A DNA stretch of 64,000 nt from Diphasiastrum complanatum (Eukaryota > Streptophyta > Lycopodiopsida > Lycopodiales > Lycopodiaceae). Both the position numbers and the translations under genes were made by a program. Positions 1 to 11,449 of the stretch are shown here, one piece after another (position 1 is the first letter of the stretch; each line of letters begins with the position of its first letter). The DNA lies in NCBI GenBank assembly GCA_029204225.1, contig CM055111.1, positions 21,510,639 through 21,574,638 on the forward strand, read 5' to 3'. The notes beneath the pieces were generated by a model. The model made no database searches. It saw only the letters and a program-made list of their open reading frames with translations, and had not been told where the DNA came from.

Positions 1-810
1 ACCTCACCCCCTCGCTGATCCCTCACCCCCCCTCGCTGATCCCTCACCTCCTCTCACAGTCATTCCAGCCCCCCTCCTCGCTGCCACTTCACCTCACCCC
101 CTCGATGACCCATCTCCCTCTCCTGCTACAACTCCCACCCCCTCTCTGATGGCTGCTCTCTCTCCCCCTCGATGCTGTCCACCGATATGACAGTGCTACC
201 TGCCACGGAGGCAGCATGGCATGTTGACATGTCACCTTACCCACTTCCACCATTTTCTGTCCATTCTGCTCCTATCCTTGATTCGGCTCCTCTTCCGTCT
301 TCTGACCCTATTCTTCCCACACCGACCATTGCTCACTCTTCCTCCTTCCCGGCACCATAGTCTACAGCCAATATTCCGTATACGCCTTCTAAATCAACTG
401 AACGTTTTTCATCTGGGCAGATTGATCAATTCAAGGCAGATTTCCAGTTTTTGCAGCATGAAATTTCACAGCTGAAAGGAACGGTTACTTCTCTGATCAA
501 TGAGAAGAAGTTATTGCAGTCCAAGGTTGCCTCACTTGAACAATCCATCGGCATTAAACAGGCCGCAGCTTCGGAATCCACATGCTACGGGAGCTAGAAA
601 CCAAGATTGAGAAGCAACACGAAGAGGCCCTTTATCTCAGCCACCATCTCGAGAGGAGAGGCGTAAGGCCTTTCAGGCAGCCCGTGAGTCTGGCAGACTA
701 GTCATTTATCGAGATGGACGAGTGCGTTTTCTTGATAGCGCACCTAGCAGCTCCCAGTGCTAGGGATTTGGGGTCCTTGGGTTCGGGAGTGCCCCGAGGC
801 CCCATCCACA

Positions 811-1990
811 CCATCTCCGGATTGGAGTATGGAACTGTGATGGTTTACACTCATCTTCCATAGCTGGCGACTTGATCGATTTCCACATTGACAAAGATTT
901 ATTGCTCTTTATGGAGACTCATGAGAGTCAGGAGAGAGGATTACCTATTTTCCTAGGATACAGATGGGATTCCGTATACAGACTTGAGACTAGATCAGCT
1001 AGCAGTCGTGGATCCGGAGGTGTTGCATGCTTATACAGAGAGTCTCTTCATCCGAGCATCGAGTTCATCAGACACGACGAGCATGCACGGTATATATGGA
1101 TTCGTATTGCTAGGCAGGATATTGGTTTGGACAGGGACCTCTTTGTGGCGGCATGTTATTTTCCTCCAAAGTCTTTGTCCTTTGCTGAGGGCACAAGTTC
1201 ACCATCCGAGCATCGAGTTCATCAGACACGACGAGCATGCACGGTATATATGGATTCGTATTGCTAGGCAGGATATTGGTTTGGACAGGGACCTCTTTGT
1301 GGCGGCATGTTATTTTCCTCCAAAGTCTTTGTCCTTTGCTGAGGGCACAAGTTCACCCTACCTTGATTTATCGCCTGTCGCAGAGCGGGGGCATATTCTC
1401 CTCACTGGGGATTTTAATGCTCGAACCTCTTCACGGCAGTCAGAGTTTTAGGCCATCACCGACCATTTATTGCAGTTTGGAGAGGCCCATGAGTTAGCCA
1501 TTTACAATGGCCTAATTTGTTGGCCAAATTCCGGCAGTTATACTTGTCACCCTCACAGTGGTGGACATAGCGTTGTGGATTATCTCATGGGATCACCATC
1601 TTTCATACCTCTCATCTCTGATTTTCATGTATCTCCTACCACTCTCTCTGATCATTCCTTTCTCTCCTTCGCTATCGGCCGCCTCCCACCTCCCCAGCCA
1701 TCCTCACACCCCTTGCTTACACGGGCACCCAGGTATACATTCAGTTCTCGCTATACACCAGTCTACCGGGAGTTCCTAACCTCCTTACTCCATTCCTTCC
1801 CACATGATAGTACAATCGAGACTCAAGCTGCCTTTCTTAGCACTTCTCTTCATACCGCTTCTTCCCTTGCTTTTCCATCTAAACCCCATAAAAGCAGACG
1901 CACCCGTTCCTCATCGATACGACCCCCACACCCCCTGTGGTATGATGCTGAATGTCGCTCTCTTCATCAGTCTGTCACCCATGCCCGTAT
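811..1990 (+). pseudogene. LINE ORF2 endonuclease domain, frameshifted
   Basis: Translated segments give a plant-LINE endonuclease/exonuclease/phosphatase fold. They run LRIGVWNCDGL, an FMETHES block with the catalytic-type glutamate, GGVACLYRESL, then ILLTGDFNAR (the GDFN motif), and finally HSVVDYLMGS with LSDHSFLSFAI (the SDH motif). These are the metal-binding and catalytic landmarks of L1-type endonucleases, which nick target DNA for target-primed reverse transcription. The reading frame is broken by the 154-bp duplication (154 is not a multiple of three) and by a stop near 1450. Downstream, WYDAECRSLHQSVTHAR resembles the linker between endonuclease and RT. Non-functional. Confidence 0.8.
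1049..1356 (+). repeat. Exact 154-bp tandem duplication within the LINE endonuclease
   Basis: Positions 1049-1202 and 1203-1356 read the same base for base by eye. Both start CATCCGAGCATCGAGTTCAT and end GCACAAGTTCAC. The unit encodes the HDEHARYIWIRIARQDIGLD part of the endonuclease. Identity of the two copies implies the duplication is young relative to the decay of the rest of the element. Confidence 0.95.
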
Positions 1991-2042
1991 GTCAGGCGCA
2001 TCTTATATCTGGCATATCTCGACCGTACTTGGGGGCGACAAC

Positions 2043-2746
2043 TTGGGGTTAAACCCGGCTACTACTGGACTTATTTTATTGAGCTTGACATAGCAGGGTT
2101 CCCGGTCTTACCACATTATTTGGACTTGAGACTATCACATTGCCTCAGATTTACATTGGGACAACTCCGCGTATCATCACACCAGTTGGCTATTGAGACT
2201 GGTAGATTCCAGGGTACCCCGAGAGAGGAGCGGATTTGCCAGTTATGCTCTTTAGAGGTGGAGTCAGAGGAGCACTTTATCTTTAGGTGCCCGGTATATT
2301 ACGAGATCAGAGGGAGATACCACTGTTTGTTCCGTGACACACCTGTCTCCTTACGATCGCTCATAGCTTATGAGGATTCCCGATGCGTGGCACTCGTGAT
2401 ATGAGAGATGTTTATACTACGACAGGATTTGTATCAGACAGCCCAGCAGAGTCAGGTTTCTCAGCCTCAGATCACTTCTTTCTTCTCCAAGAGGAGAGGA
2501 CGATTTGATGAGGGTGACGATGATGATGATGATGACCTACTTGCCCACAGAGATCAAAGACATCGTCCCACACATACCCATGGTGCAACACGAGCTACTC
2601 GACCTATCACGAGGAGATCTCTTCATCCTCCCAGACGACGTCAGAGACCACCAGTGGCCCTTCATGCCGTAGGCCGTATTACATCCTTCTATAGCATCAA
2701 CATCAGCAGGACAGGACTAGATGATAGCGTCATACCTCACTCATGA
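2043..2746 (+). pseudogene. LINE ORF2 C-terminal region with zinc-knuckle-like and PIP-box motifs
   Basis: This is the region downstream of RT in plant LINE ORF2. LRFTLGQLRVSSHQLAIETG is followed by a Cys/His cluster in ICQLC..EVESEEHFIFRCPVY (C-x2-C-x12-H-x4-C), typical of the C-terminal zinc motif of L1-like ORF2. An in-frame TGA at 2402-2404 interrupts the frame (CVALVI*EMFILRQDLY). The same frame then continues to 2744 with QPQITSFFSKRRGR, an aspartate run (DDDDDDD) and a basic Arg/His-rich tail. The join at about 2040 lies where the RT should be, so the deletion removed the polymerase but kept both flanks. Confidence 0.7.
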
Positions 2747-2936
2747 CTTTTAGCAGTATACATGCTCCCACATGTTTCTTATAGCATCACATCTATTTCA
2801 GTTCATAGCTTTAGCTCTAGATTTGCTACTTTTGTTACTGTTTTGGAGACGCTTCATACGCTCCTATGGTTACCACATACTTGACATGTACATTCACTAG
2901 TCTTATATGCCTTTTGGCATGGAAAAGACATGAATG

Positions 2937-2939
<3 letters not shown>

Positions 2940-3016
<77 letters not shown>
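2940..3016 (+). repeat. (CT)n microsatellite
   Basis: About 38 uninterrupted CT units directly follow the LINE 3' end (ATGAATGAAGC). Plant LINEs commonly end in A-rich or simple repeats, so this array may have grown from the element's 3' tail. Confidence 0.98.
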
Positions 3017-3018
<2 letters not shown>

Positions 3019-4189
3019 GACTGGCCTCTACATTCTGGAAATCAATGCGGACAGCAGGTAATGAGTTTTTTTTTTTTTTAAACCGTTCGAACAAAAAAAA
3101 ATGGTTCGAACAATGATTTATCTAATGTACAAGTCATATATTCACTGTACAGATACCTAATAGCTAAACAATTTCCTCTAAATTTACAGATATCAGGAAT
3201 CAGGATAATCAGATCTCTTGCGACCTGTGACCTGTCGTATCAAAACATAATGACCCAAGTTTAAGTCTTAAGAGAAATGCAGTTACCAGTAAGTTGTAAG
3301 TTGTAACCATATCCTGGGTACAAGGATCTGCTTGCTAATGAGACTGTGGAGTTTGGACTCTGGAGTTGGAACTTGCCACTTCAAACTTGGAACTTAGGAT
3401 TTAGAAATTAGGAGTATAACTGAAATTTGAGGTTTGAGCTCAGAGCTGATAAATTATAATAGTGATCAATGACCAGTGACTACTAACTAGTTACTAGTGA
3501 GTGTGACCACTGAGTCACTGACTAGTTAGTGTGACCACTGAGTCACTGACTAGTCTGATTATTGATATGTATTATGTATTATGGATATTAAATGGTAGCT
3601 AGGTAGAGTCTAGACCGTAGGAGTTAGGACTATAGATTGTAATTTTGTTTCAAAGTTGAAAGTTGAAGTTCAAACTTATTTGCAAATTGCAATGTCGAGA
3701 TCGGAGAAAACTTAAAAGAATAAACAAGAAGGTTATGACAATGTTTGAGAAAGGCTAAAGCCAAAAAAATTTAGGGTAGAAACTTAGATTCATGATTCAT
3801 CATTCAACAATGAACATTGAACATTGAACATTCTATCTGTAAGTTGTAACTACTAACATAATACATTAAATACCAATCAAAATTGTAAAACCATTAGTAA
3901 CTACTAACTACTGAATCCTGAATTGTGATATTCCTAATTAGTAATTAGATAATCGACTAATAGACTACAGTTAACTTCAGGAATCAGAAATTCCAAATGA
4001 GAATCCATAATATATCATGATTCATAACATAATAGTAAACTGTAAATACATATGCCAGGTGCCTCATGAATCCGATCACCAATGTAATGCCACATGTCTC
4101 AGCTCTGATGATAAATCATGATGTGTAAACAACTCAAGAGTCAATGCTCATCTAGTGACATCTACAATCTACAATGTACAATGAGCACT
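3017..4189. other. AT-rich intergenic DNA, no coding signal
   Basis: No supported gene. Contains short duplications, such as two near-identical copies of a GTGACCACTGAGTCACTGACTAG unit at 3500-3555, three ATTGAACATTG-type steps near 3810-3830, and many TACTAACTA/GTAACTACT words. This could be the 3' terminal part of the neighbouring hAT element; no terminal inverted repeat was identified. Confidence 0.4.
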
Positions 4190-4458
4190 CTAAGCTCTCC
4201 TACTTGCTGGTGCTGTGGAGCTTGCTGTGGTCTCTCGAGTGGCAGCTGCGAAATCCTCATCGAAGGTAGAGGTATGATGCCCCTCATCCTCATCCCCACT
4301 CTCCTCGGACTCCTCATCCACATGCTCCTCCTCCTCTGAGGACTTTGACCCTGACGATGCCTCAGACTCAGACACGTCGTCAGGGGCCTCAGGGCTGTGA
4401 GCACGGGAGCTGCTACCCTCTCCTGCCCTCCTCCTGCGCTCTGCTTGAGTGACAGGTC
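4190..4458 (-). pseudogene. hAT transposase last exon, acidic tail
   Basis: The exon starts after a TGTGTGCAG acceptor (GPVTQAERRRRAGEG) and runs to a stop at its 3' end. It is rich in Ser, Glu and Asp (SSGSKSSEEEEHVDEESEES), a common low-complexity tail of plant hAT transposases. It joins in phase with the exon at 4720-4828 (codon G completed by GA after the acceptor). Confidence 0.7.
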
Positions 4459-4719
4459 CTGCACACAAGGAGGGACAAACGTATTATTGCTTGCAAATTA
4501 GTAAATTACAATAATTAGTTCGAACTTCAAAAATTTAATTCAAGACCTTAGACAATTAAGATCTTAGACAAGTGACACACTGTCAACTTTGAACTGACAA
4601 GCGGCAAGCCTGAAGTGACAAGTCAGAAGCATGGCACATGCAACGTCAAGTTGTCAACCTTGATAGCTAGTACTAACTTCTAAGAGCCTAGAGGCTAGAG
4701 CTAATTCCTAATTTCTCAC

Positions 4720-4828
4720 CTACACTCTGCATGGCCTCCTCATGGAGGAATGCGTACACGTCCTCCTCTGCCTGGTCTCTCGGTGGCAACTTTGGAACCT
4801 TTGCCACATCGATCTTATCGGGATTAAC
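4720..4828 (-). pseudogene. hAT transposase exon with open frame
   Basis: Open exon between a TGTGCGTAG acceptor and a GTGAG donor, reading VNPDKIDVAKVPKLPPRDQA followed by EEDVYAFLHEEAMQSV. It sits directly after the hATC exon and continues in phase to the acidic tail exon, which supports the exon model even though the gene is broken upstream. Confidence 0.65.
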
Positions 4829-4991
4829 CTACGCACATGTTACAATGCACATTGAAATCAAGAATCAAGACAAAATACAAGGGCCGACAAAAGTTAAAAT
4901 CTAGCTACAGTCTACCATGATGATTGATCTATTTAGTATCTACTAACTGCCAACTGGGATAACATGTTAGAAATTATAATTTATGGCTTAC

Positions 4992-5213
4992 CTGGATAGG
5001 CTCTGGGGTGGTCTGGAGTCTATCCAAAAGTCTCAGGTTGGCGTGTATGTACGCCAACCTCTCCAACTGTGCAGGGAATCAGGGAATGGACACTCTAGTT
5101 TCTCTCACAAGCGACTGCAATGCAGTCCTGTGAGAGAATCCTGATGGCAAGGCGACGCAATTTGGGGACATCAACCCCAAACTTCGACCACCATGAAACG
5201 GAACGCAGCTGGC
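4992..5213 (-). pseudogene. hAT transposase hATC dimerisation exon
   Basis: Bounded by a TTCAG acceptor and a GTAAGC donor. The translation has WWSKFGVDVPKLRRLAIRIL, then SQDCIAVACERN, a TAG stop, and SVHSLIP. This matches the hallmark hATC block (W-W, L..LA.RILS, CERNWS.F...H). TAG lies exactly where the family's Trp codon TGG is expected, a one-base change. A frameshift follows, with AYIHANLRLLDRL in another frame. Confidence 0.8.
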
Positions 5214-6234
5214 CTGAATCACAGTTCAAGGGGCAGTTAGTACTGCTGCAAATCGGGATGGCCTAGAGCATGTAAAAACACAACTCTAGACAAAAACTTA
5301 GCGGAAGCTTGTAGGATCTTGGATCTTCGAAGCCCACAAGTTGCCTTGAGACTTAAAAGATCACATGCGTTGAACATGCATCAACATGCAAGACAGGCAT
5401 GTGACATGCATGTAGCATGCAACATGCATGCAAAACTGAAAATTATGCAGGACGTTTAGAACATCTTAGGAGTATCTTAGATCCAACCTGAACTGAAAAC
5501 TGATGTCAGAATGGTTTTCTAGATAAAAAAAAATCAGAAAGCAGCCTTGAAAGTTGGCGCATATCTGATTTGGAAAATTGTTTGAATCTTTTCCAAATCA
5601 GCACCGAATTTGATGTGAATACACCCGATGGAAACCTTTAATCATAACAGAGATTCTGCAAGTAAGCTGACAAGGATTGATCAAGTATTGATTAGGTTAT
5701 GAGCAACTGTAGATTTCAGCCTACATGTACAAATCAGAAAATTAGAATGGCTGATTGGATCTAAAACTCGGTGCAGCAAGAAAGCATAAAAATTGATGGA
5801 AAGAACATAAGCAAAATACAAGAATTTTCTGCAGACAATACTACCGAATCACCAAGAGGAAAGATGTTGGGAAGGGGAAGGCTCTCCACCCTCTCTCACG
5901 ATTTCTCCTCCACCAAGGACCTCAAGAAGGTCAGCGCTTGAGGAGAGGAGGGCCCTTTTTATATTTTTTGGTTGAGAATCAAGGGTACATTGCATGGTAG
6001 TAGGTGGATGAGTCAAGTAGAGTTCCTCTAGGTGTTTGCATGCATTCTTTCCATGCATGAGTCCCAAGGACCCACGAATTTCACCTAGAGAGACATTAAA
6101 AATGTTAGGACCCAAGTAGACTCTTGCATGCCAAGAGTTTGGACCCAACTTAAAATTATTAACTTAGGACCTTAGGAACCTAAGTTATTAGATTAATTTT
6201 TAACTGCTTTGGAGTTGCCAACATCTTGCAAGAA

Positions 6235-6362
6235 GGGTCTCCAACTTAAAATATACCTTGACTCTCGATTTTTATGTTTTCTGGAGTATGTGGGCCATGG
6301 CATGCAGGGGCTTATGAAACCACTCCCACTTGCTCTGCCAAAGGAGTCGGACCTCCTCAAGC
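6235..6362 (-). pseudogene. hAT transposase core exon
   Basis: Starts after a TTCTTGCAG acceptor and reads LEEVRLLWQSKWEWFHKPLH then AMAHILQKT before a TAA. In hAT transposases this block (W...W...PLH.A...LNP) lies in the middle of the catalytic core, just upstream of the insertion domain. Truncated by the stop. Confidence 0.7.
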
Positions 6363-6499
6363 CTGCAAGAAATTAGAATGATTTCAAACATGATTTAAAT
6401 TTCAAATATTAGTTACAAGTTACAACTCAGAAGTTTCAAGTTAGAACTTAGTACCAACTACGTACTAGTAACTACTAACTAGTAAGGCTTAAGTAATAA

Positions 6500-6827
6500 G
6501 CGTCAGGCTTCAGCGATATACTTCTCTGGGCTAATGGTCGTGCAAAGGCTCAACTGCTCGCCCAGCCTGTCCATGAACTCGTACAAGGGGCCCAATGTGC
6601 AGCCCTCTCGATCTGTAAGGCACAGGACAGTGTAGATAGGCTGTAGGCCCACCACAATGGATCAAGCCTCATCCCAAAATGATGAATACAAAACGGTCCG
6701 CTCGAATCTCTTACTCCTGGGCTCCTGTGATGGCCCCCACTGCGCCCACTCAACGACAACAACCATCTGCCTCAAGCCCCTATGAACTTTCAGCAATCGT
6801 TCCAGGACCAGGAACATAAATGCAAAC
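6500..6827 (-). pseudogene. hAT transposase core exon (RNase H-like region)
   Basis: Begins after a CTATGCAG acceptor. RFAFMFLVLERLLKVHRGLR, then MVVVVEWAQWG, SFWDEA, a stop, IVVGLQPIYTVLCLTDREGC and LGPLYEFMDRLGEQL follow the family's order: TRFATHF...LL, a W.W region, FW, then P...LR..D...P.MG.IYE.MD. One in-frame TGA sits after FWDEA. The first block resembles the block at 7860-7960, so two overlapping hAT fragments or a partial duplication may be present. Confidence 0.75.
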
Positions 6828-7842
6828 CTGCATAGGGCACAAGTGACAAGTTCTAACTTTTGAGTCCTGACAACACGATACATGCATGTGCCATGAAATA
6901 TGATGCATTGCAATTTGCATTGAACATTCAAGAGTAGGACCTAGGTACATACTACATTGAAGTTTTGAACATTCAGTGCTGAGGTGCTCACAAAGTTACA
7001 AACTAGTAACTACTAAGTTCTAACTACAATAGCCATTACTTAGCTACTAGTAAGTTGTACTGCATGGTTGCCACATGTCATGATCCAGGAGTGCACATGG
7101 CTTGAAGTCTCTCTCCTTGGAGGTATACAAGGGGAGGAGGGCTCATTTGCCATCGATTCTATCTACCTTGTAGGAGGTAGATGGAGAGCGTGTGCACGGC
7201 CAGGATGTTTGCTAGCATGGGGCAGGAGATGGCTGAGAGCCTAGGCGATGGTATGGGACGCCGTCTAGGATGGAGGTCGGATCCAGCTTGATACGGTCGC
7301 AGGCCAGGGCACGGTGGGTGGACCCGGATTAGGTCCTATGGCGGGGTAGAACATGAATCGTTCGGTCTCTTGTGGTTAACCAGCACCTGGAGGTTTGCAG
7401 TAAGTAGGGATTGTAACAGAGAGTTAGCCTTTAGGTGTGTGTGAGTGTAAACTTAGAAGTTAGTACTATAATCTATTACTTGTTGATAGTTAAAAGTTAC
7501 ACAATGCACATTGTATACATTGTGATTTTCGTGAAATTCGAATCATTGAACATTTGCTAATTTACTACTAACTAACCATGCACATGGTACATTGGAATAT
7601 GTAATATGTATGGTGTGACATCAATGTTTAAAAAGAAAAACCTAAAACCGATTCGCTGGTTCGAATCTGGAGAAGCCAAATCTTTCCCGATTCAAACTCA
7701 ATTCAAACATGGTTCGAAAAGGCGATTCGAAAGGTACCATAATACATTGGCGTGTATGGGCTTGTGGAAGAAATTCCACTTGTCAAAGCCACTTCTCTCG
7801 GATAGCTAACATCCTACAGAAACCAAAAGACTAATCATTGCA

Positions 7843-8118
7843 TTATAGAAAAAACAATTCAACAATGCTAAAAGCTTTTACAAAATGCAATGCATGTCGA
7901 ACCCGAAGCAACCACTCCAATACAACGAAGTGGTAGGCAAAGCTTGTGGGTGATGGCTTCGCTAGGAAGATGGCATTGGATGTGATGGTGGAAACCTTGG
8001 GGAGGCCTCCTATGTCCTGCATCAAAAGATCAATGCTCATAGATAAACTCTCCCGACTCAACAGTGCCATCTCGGGAAGCATGTACACCCCTTGAGAAAT
8101 ATAGTGCCCAGCGAACAT
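7843..8118 (-). pseudogene. hAT transposase fragment (DUF659/core boundary)
   Basis: The translation contains SIDLLMQDIGGLPKVSTITS, matching the CIDLLLEDIGKLP..... block of hAT proteins, and then TSFAYHFVVLEWLLRVRHAL, matching the TRFATHF..L..LL.....L block. The intervening catalytic stretch with the conserved aspartate-asparagine motif is missing relative to the family, so this part is internally deleted. Confidence 0.65.
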
Positions 8119-8139
8119 GAAACCAAGATGTTGATAATA

Positions 8140-8748
8140 GGCCTATGCCTATTATCAGTGCACCCATATGATAGAATAGAGCAACCATATGTGGCATAGG
8201 CATGTCGTATGGGGCCGAGCTCTCTCATCCTCATCATGTCACGGAAGATGCTGGTGTCGGCCAAGGCAAATGCAAGGTATCCGTTGTAAAAAAAATTGGC
8301 GTATAAGTCTAGTGGCTGCCTCATGGTGTGTCCGCTGACACCCTGCAGGCACTTTGGTCTGTCGATATCTGCCCGCCGTGTCTTGTGTAGGTGCATGTGG
8401 TCGTGGCCTGACTCTAGGGCGTGTGTGTGCTCCACCCTGTGCTCTCTCCCCAACACCTCCAATAGCTATCATAGGCACTGCTGCCTTTGCTGAACTTGGG
8501 CCACTACCCTCAGTAGGCCCTCCCCCAATTGACTCCCCTGATGGAAAAGCCTCACCGATAGATGATGGCCCTATTGCTGCTATTGCTGATGGAGGCTGTG
8601 ATGGGCTTGCTGCTGATGAACTAGGCTGTGATGGCCCTGCGCTGATGGACTAGATGTGATGGCCCTGCTATTGCTATTGTTGTTGATGAGGCTGTGATGG
8701 GCTTGCTGCTGAAGAACTAGGCCATGATGGCCCTGCACCGCTACTGCC
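8140..8748 (-). pseudogene. hAT transposase linker and DUF659 start
   Basis: Three frames carry the homology. 8480-8650 encodes a Ser/Pro/Gly-rich linker. 8270-8330 gives LYANFFYNGYLAFALADTSI, and 8140-8240 gives MMRMRELGPIRHAY and then GCSILSYGCTDNRHRPIINI with LVSCSLGTIFLKG. This matches the DUF659 sequence of plant hAT transposases (F.Y..G..F..A.S..F, GP, GCS.M.DGWTD...R.IINFLV.C..GT.FLK). The nested retrotransposon was inserted at the left edge of this segment. Confidence 0.8.
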
Positions 8749-9225
8749 TGTTAGAAAACCGACTTGATCATACAAGTACACCAAGACAAGATTCCTATCG
8801 TTGCTATACAATACTCATACACATGAGAGAGAACAACAATGATGAAGAGATGTACTCCAACTATGTCCCATTACAAATGAAGTAGGGCGCCAGCCTACAT
8901 ATATACTTTCTCTAAACTATGTGTAAGGTAAAAAGCAAACAACAAATAGCAAAAGACAAAAAGCTAATTGCTATAATTACTACCTATATTGGGTAAACAC
9001 CCAAGATGAGTTTCTAAGTGATAAAAGCAAATCCTATTCTAGTAGTAGTGCGCCCACCTACATGAATGACTAAAAACGAATTTACTTTAAATAGTAATGA
9101 CCCTAAAATATGACTTATTATAAATAGTAATGGCCCCTATAATGGCACGCAGGCATGGCCAAACTATCACTAATGAATCCTAAATGATAACACTAGGGGT
9201 ACTAAAGTAAACATTAACTCTAACA
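8749..9225 (-). repeat. 3' LTR of the MsrA-carrying retrotransposon
   Basis: 477 bp, TG...CA termini, flanked on the left by CTGCC and on the right by the polypurine tract (minus-strand AAGGGGGAG, 9226-9234). Confidence 0.93.
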
Positions 9226-11449
9226 CTCCCCCTTAATGTTTACATTGTCTAGAACTTTGCATAACAAAAGTATGCATGTATCTTCCATGAAGCCCATGTA
9301 ATGAAGATCCTAAATTCTGATGTAGAACTCATGATCAACTCTGATCTCAATGTCTTCATTACTCGATGTAGAACTTTCTTCGTATGCTGATGTACAATTT
9401 CCTTTGAATGTTGATCCTTTTCGTATGAACCTGCTTCATATGACTTCTGAATGTCTTGCTTTGGTCTTCATGTCTCTTTAGTGTATATGTGTGACTACCA
9501 TGAGTTCAACATATCACCCGGTTCCTTGACTTCCTTTGAATCAAAGAACTTTGACTCCCTTTGAATCAGATAATGTAGACATGATAACTTTTGCCTTAAC
9601 CTTGAGAACTTTGCTTGAAGATTGACTCCCTTGGTCTCTTTGAACATCTTTCAAGCTACCACAAATGTAAGGATCTCCCCAACATTCATAAAAAAAAAAA
9701 TAATCCTCTTTGTTTGCAGTAACACCATCATGATAACCATAAGTAGGAAATAGATCTACAAATGTCAACATCAAATCTCATCTACTTTAGAAACCTGTTC
9801 ATAAGTAGTCGGCTCCACTTGTGTCGATTCCTTGAATTGAACCCATTTCAATTCTCCTGGTACTCTCATAAGTTACCACTTGTGATGAACTTGATGGACT
9901 TTGGTTGAGCTACTACCCCTGGATGTACACTTCATGTTTGCATTCCAACCACTCTCTCCAAATAGAATAGAATATCGTCCATGAACCAAACCAAATATGC
10001 AAGTAAAAGAGCATCCCTAATAGAAAGATAAATGTATACAATACTTCCTCACACAAAGTAACTGATTCTCTCCTTCAAAGACTTTCTCACACAAAGTACT
10101 TGACATGATCTTTTCCATGGAAATTCCTACCTCTATCTCACACACAGAGTCACTTGCACCAAACAACTTTCCAACCTAGAAAGTATTTCATCATGATATT
10201 TATTCTGACACTTTGTCATATGCAAACTTGGTGAACGTCCATCTTCAACCATGTTGTTTTTCTTGAAGCTAAACAACCTGTACTGTTGATTTTCAACGGC
10301 TAATCAACAACCCTGGCTTCCCAATCTTATAACAGAATCTACCACATGACAGAACATGAACTTGGATAGATTCTAGAACTTTTCTCCAACTCAAAATAGA
10401 ATTGATCTCATTTAGTACCACCACATGAACAATCAACTATGACTTGGATGGTATTCAGGAATTACATGACAACCACAACAAGCAATCACTTCGATTACTC
10501 ATAAATCTGAAGTGATACTAGTTCAGATAGACAAGATAGTTTCTACAACATAACCAAGTTACTATGACTTGAATAGAAACCAAACCGATACAACGTGGAA
10601 TGTTGACCACACAGCTTGCCACACTTGTCACTTGTAACAACGAACTTATCATTTGCCACCATGATAAGAACTGTGAAAACATCCTCTTGAATATCGATTT
10701 ATCTATATAGACTCATAGTCTATACTTCTCATGCAACTTCCTCTTAAGAATTTGCACCTTTGTCGATTCCAACCTCGACAAAACTTTGTCAATCTTAGAA
10801 CGTCTGAAGTTGACCTTCCTTCAGTATGCTTGTTGGTCGCCGTTTTTGTAGCTTCAGCATCACCGTGATCGCTGATTGTCTTCCCTTACCATCTCTTTTG
10901 TTTCATGTAGACTTTCCGTTCCCTGTGAGTTAACCCTTCCATTTTGTGAGAAACCTTGTTCTGATTACTCTTGTGAATCTCTTCTTCACCTTGCAACTGA
11001 TTGCAAACAACTCCTAGTTGTATTGTTGATCCTTACTCCTGAGACCTCCTTAAGCATGCATCAAGGTTCTTTCCCTTCTTAAACCTTAGTGATCTCCTAC
11101 TACATGACACAGCCATTGCATCCTAGCAATCTGTGTATGTCCATGCTTCCTTGCATGTAATCATCCTCAACTTGCATGCGATAAACTCCCATTTGTATGT
11201 GATTGTCTTGTTGTGCTTTCACTTGCATGCCAAAAGCTCCAATTTGGCCTTTATTTGGCCCCAAAAGCCCTCTTCTCGCCAAAGTTAGGCCCTTCCAAAG
11301 TGGCCTTAGGAAATGAGTTCAAAAATGAACTGTTTCTTCATTATGAAGAACTCCTGCCCTTCAATCCCAAATTCACCAGTCGGGTCCTTTCATGCATTTC
11401 AGAATGCAAATTTTATTTGAAATTTTGAAGTTGCCTGGCTAAGTGCCCT
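9226..11449 (-). other. Non-coding internal region of the MsrA-carrying retrotransposon
   Basis: No frame encodes a recognisable retrotransposon or host protein. The composition is CT-rich on the plus strand, with many short words such as CTTTGAATC and CATGATCAACTCTGATC. It probably represents the untranslated 3' part of the element. Confidence 0.5.

Larger units (their letters stand above)
360..2936 (+). mobile_element. Degenerate non-LTR retrotransposon (LINE) with its reverse transcriptase deleted
   Basis: A plus-strand LINE can be followed in pieces. Positions 420-590 encode a coiled-coil-like stretch (QFLQHEISQLKGTV and following heptads) that fits the end of an ORF1/gag-like protein. 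From 811 an apurinic-type endonuclease starts with the phrase LRIGVWNCDGL. From about 2100 an ORF2 C-terminal region follows. The reverse transcriptase that should lie between the last two is missing, so the copy was internally deleted and cannot move by itself. A 154-bp tandem duplication and an in-frame TGA at 2402-2404 add further damage. The 3' end abuts a CT microsatellite. The first 170 bases of the window are C-rich with repeated CCCTCGCTGATCCCTCAC-like units and may be element 5' sequence or flank. Confidence 0.8.

Noticed and set aside
2934-3116. ORFs made of Ser-Leu or Arg-Glu repeats
   Set aside because: They are translations of the CT microsatellite on either strand.
7600-7740. 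tRNA-like words GGTTCGAATC and GGTTCGAAAAGG
   Set aside because: No cloverleaf can be formed around them; they are part of a TTCGAA-rich AT stretch.
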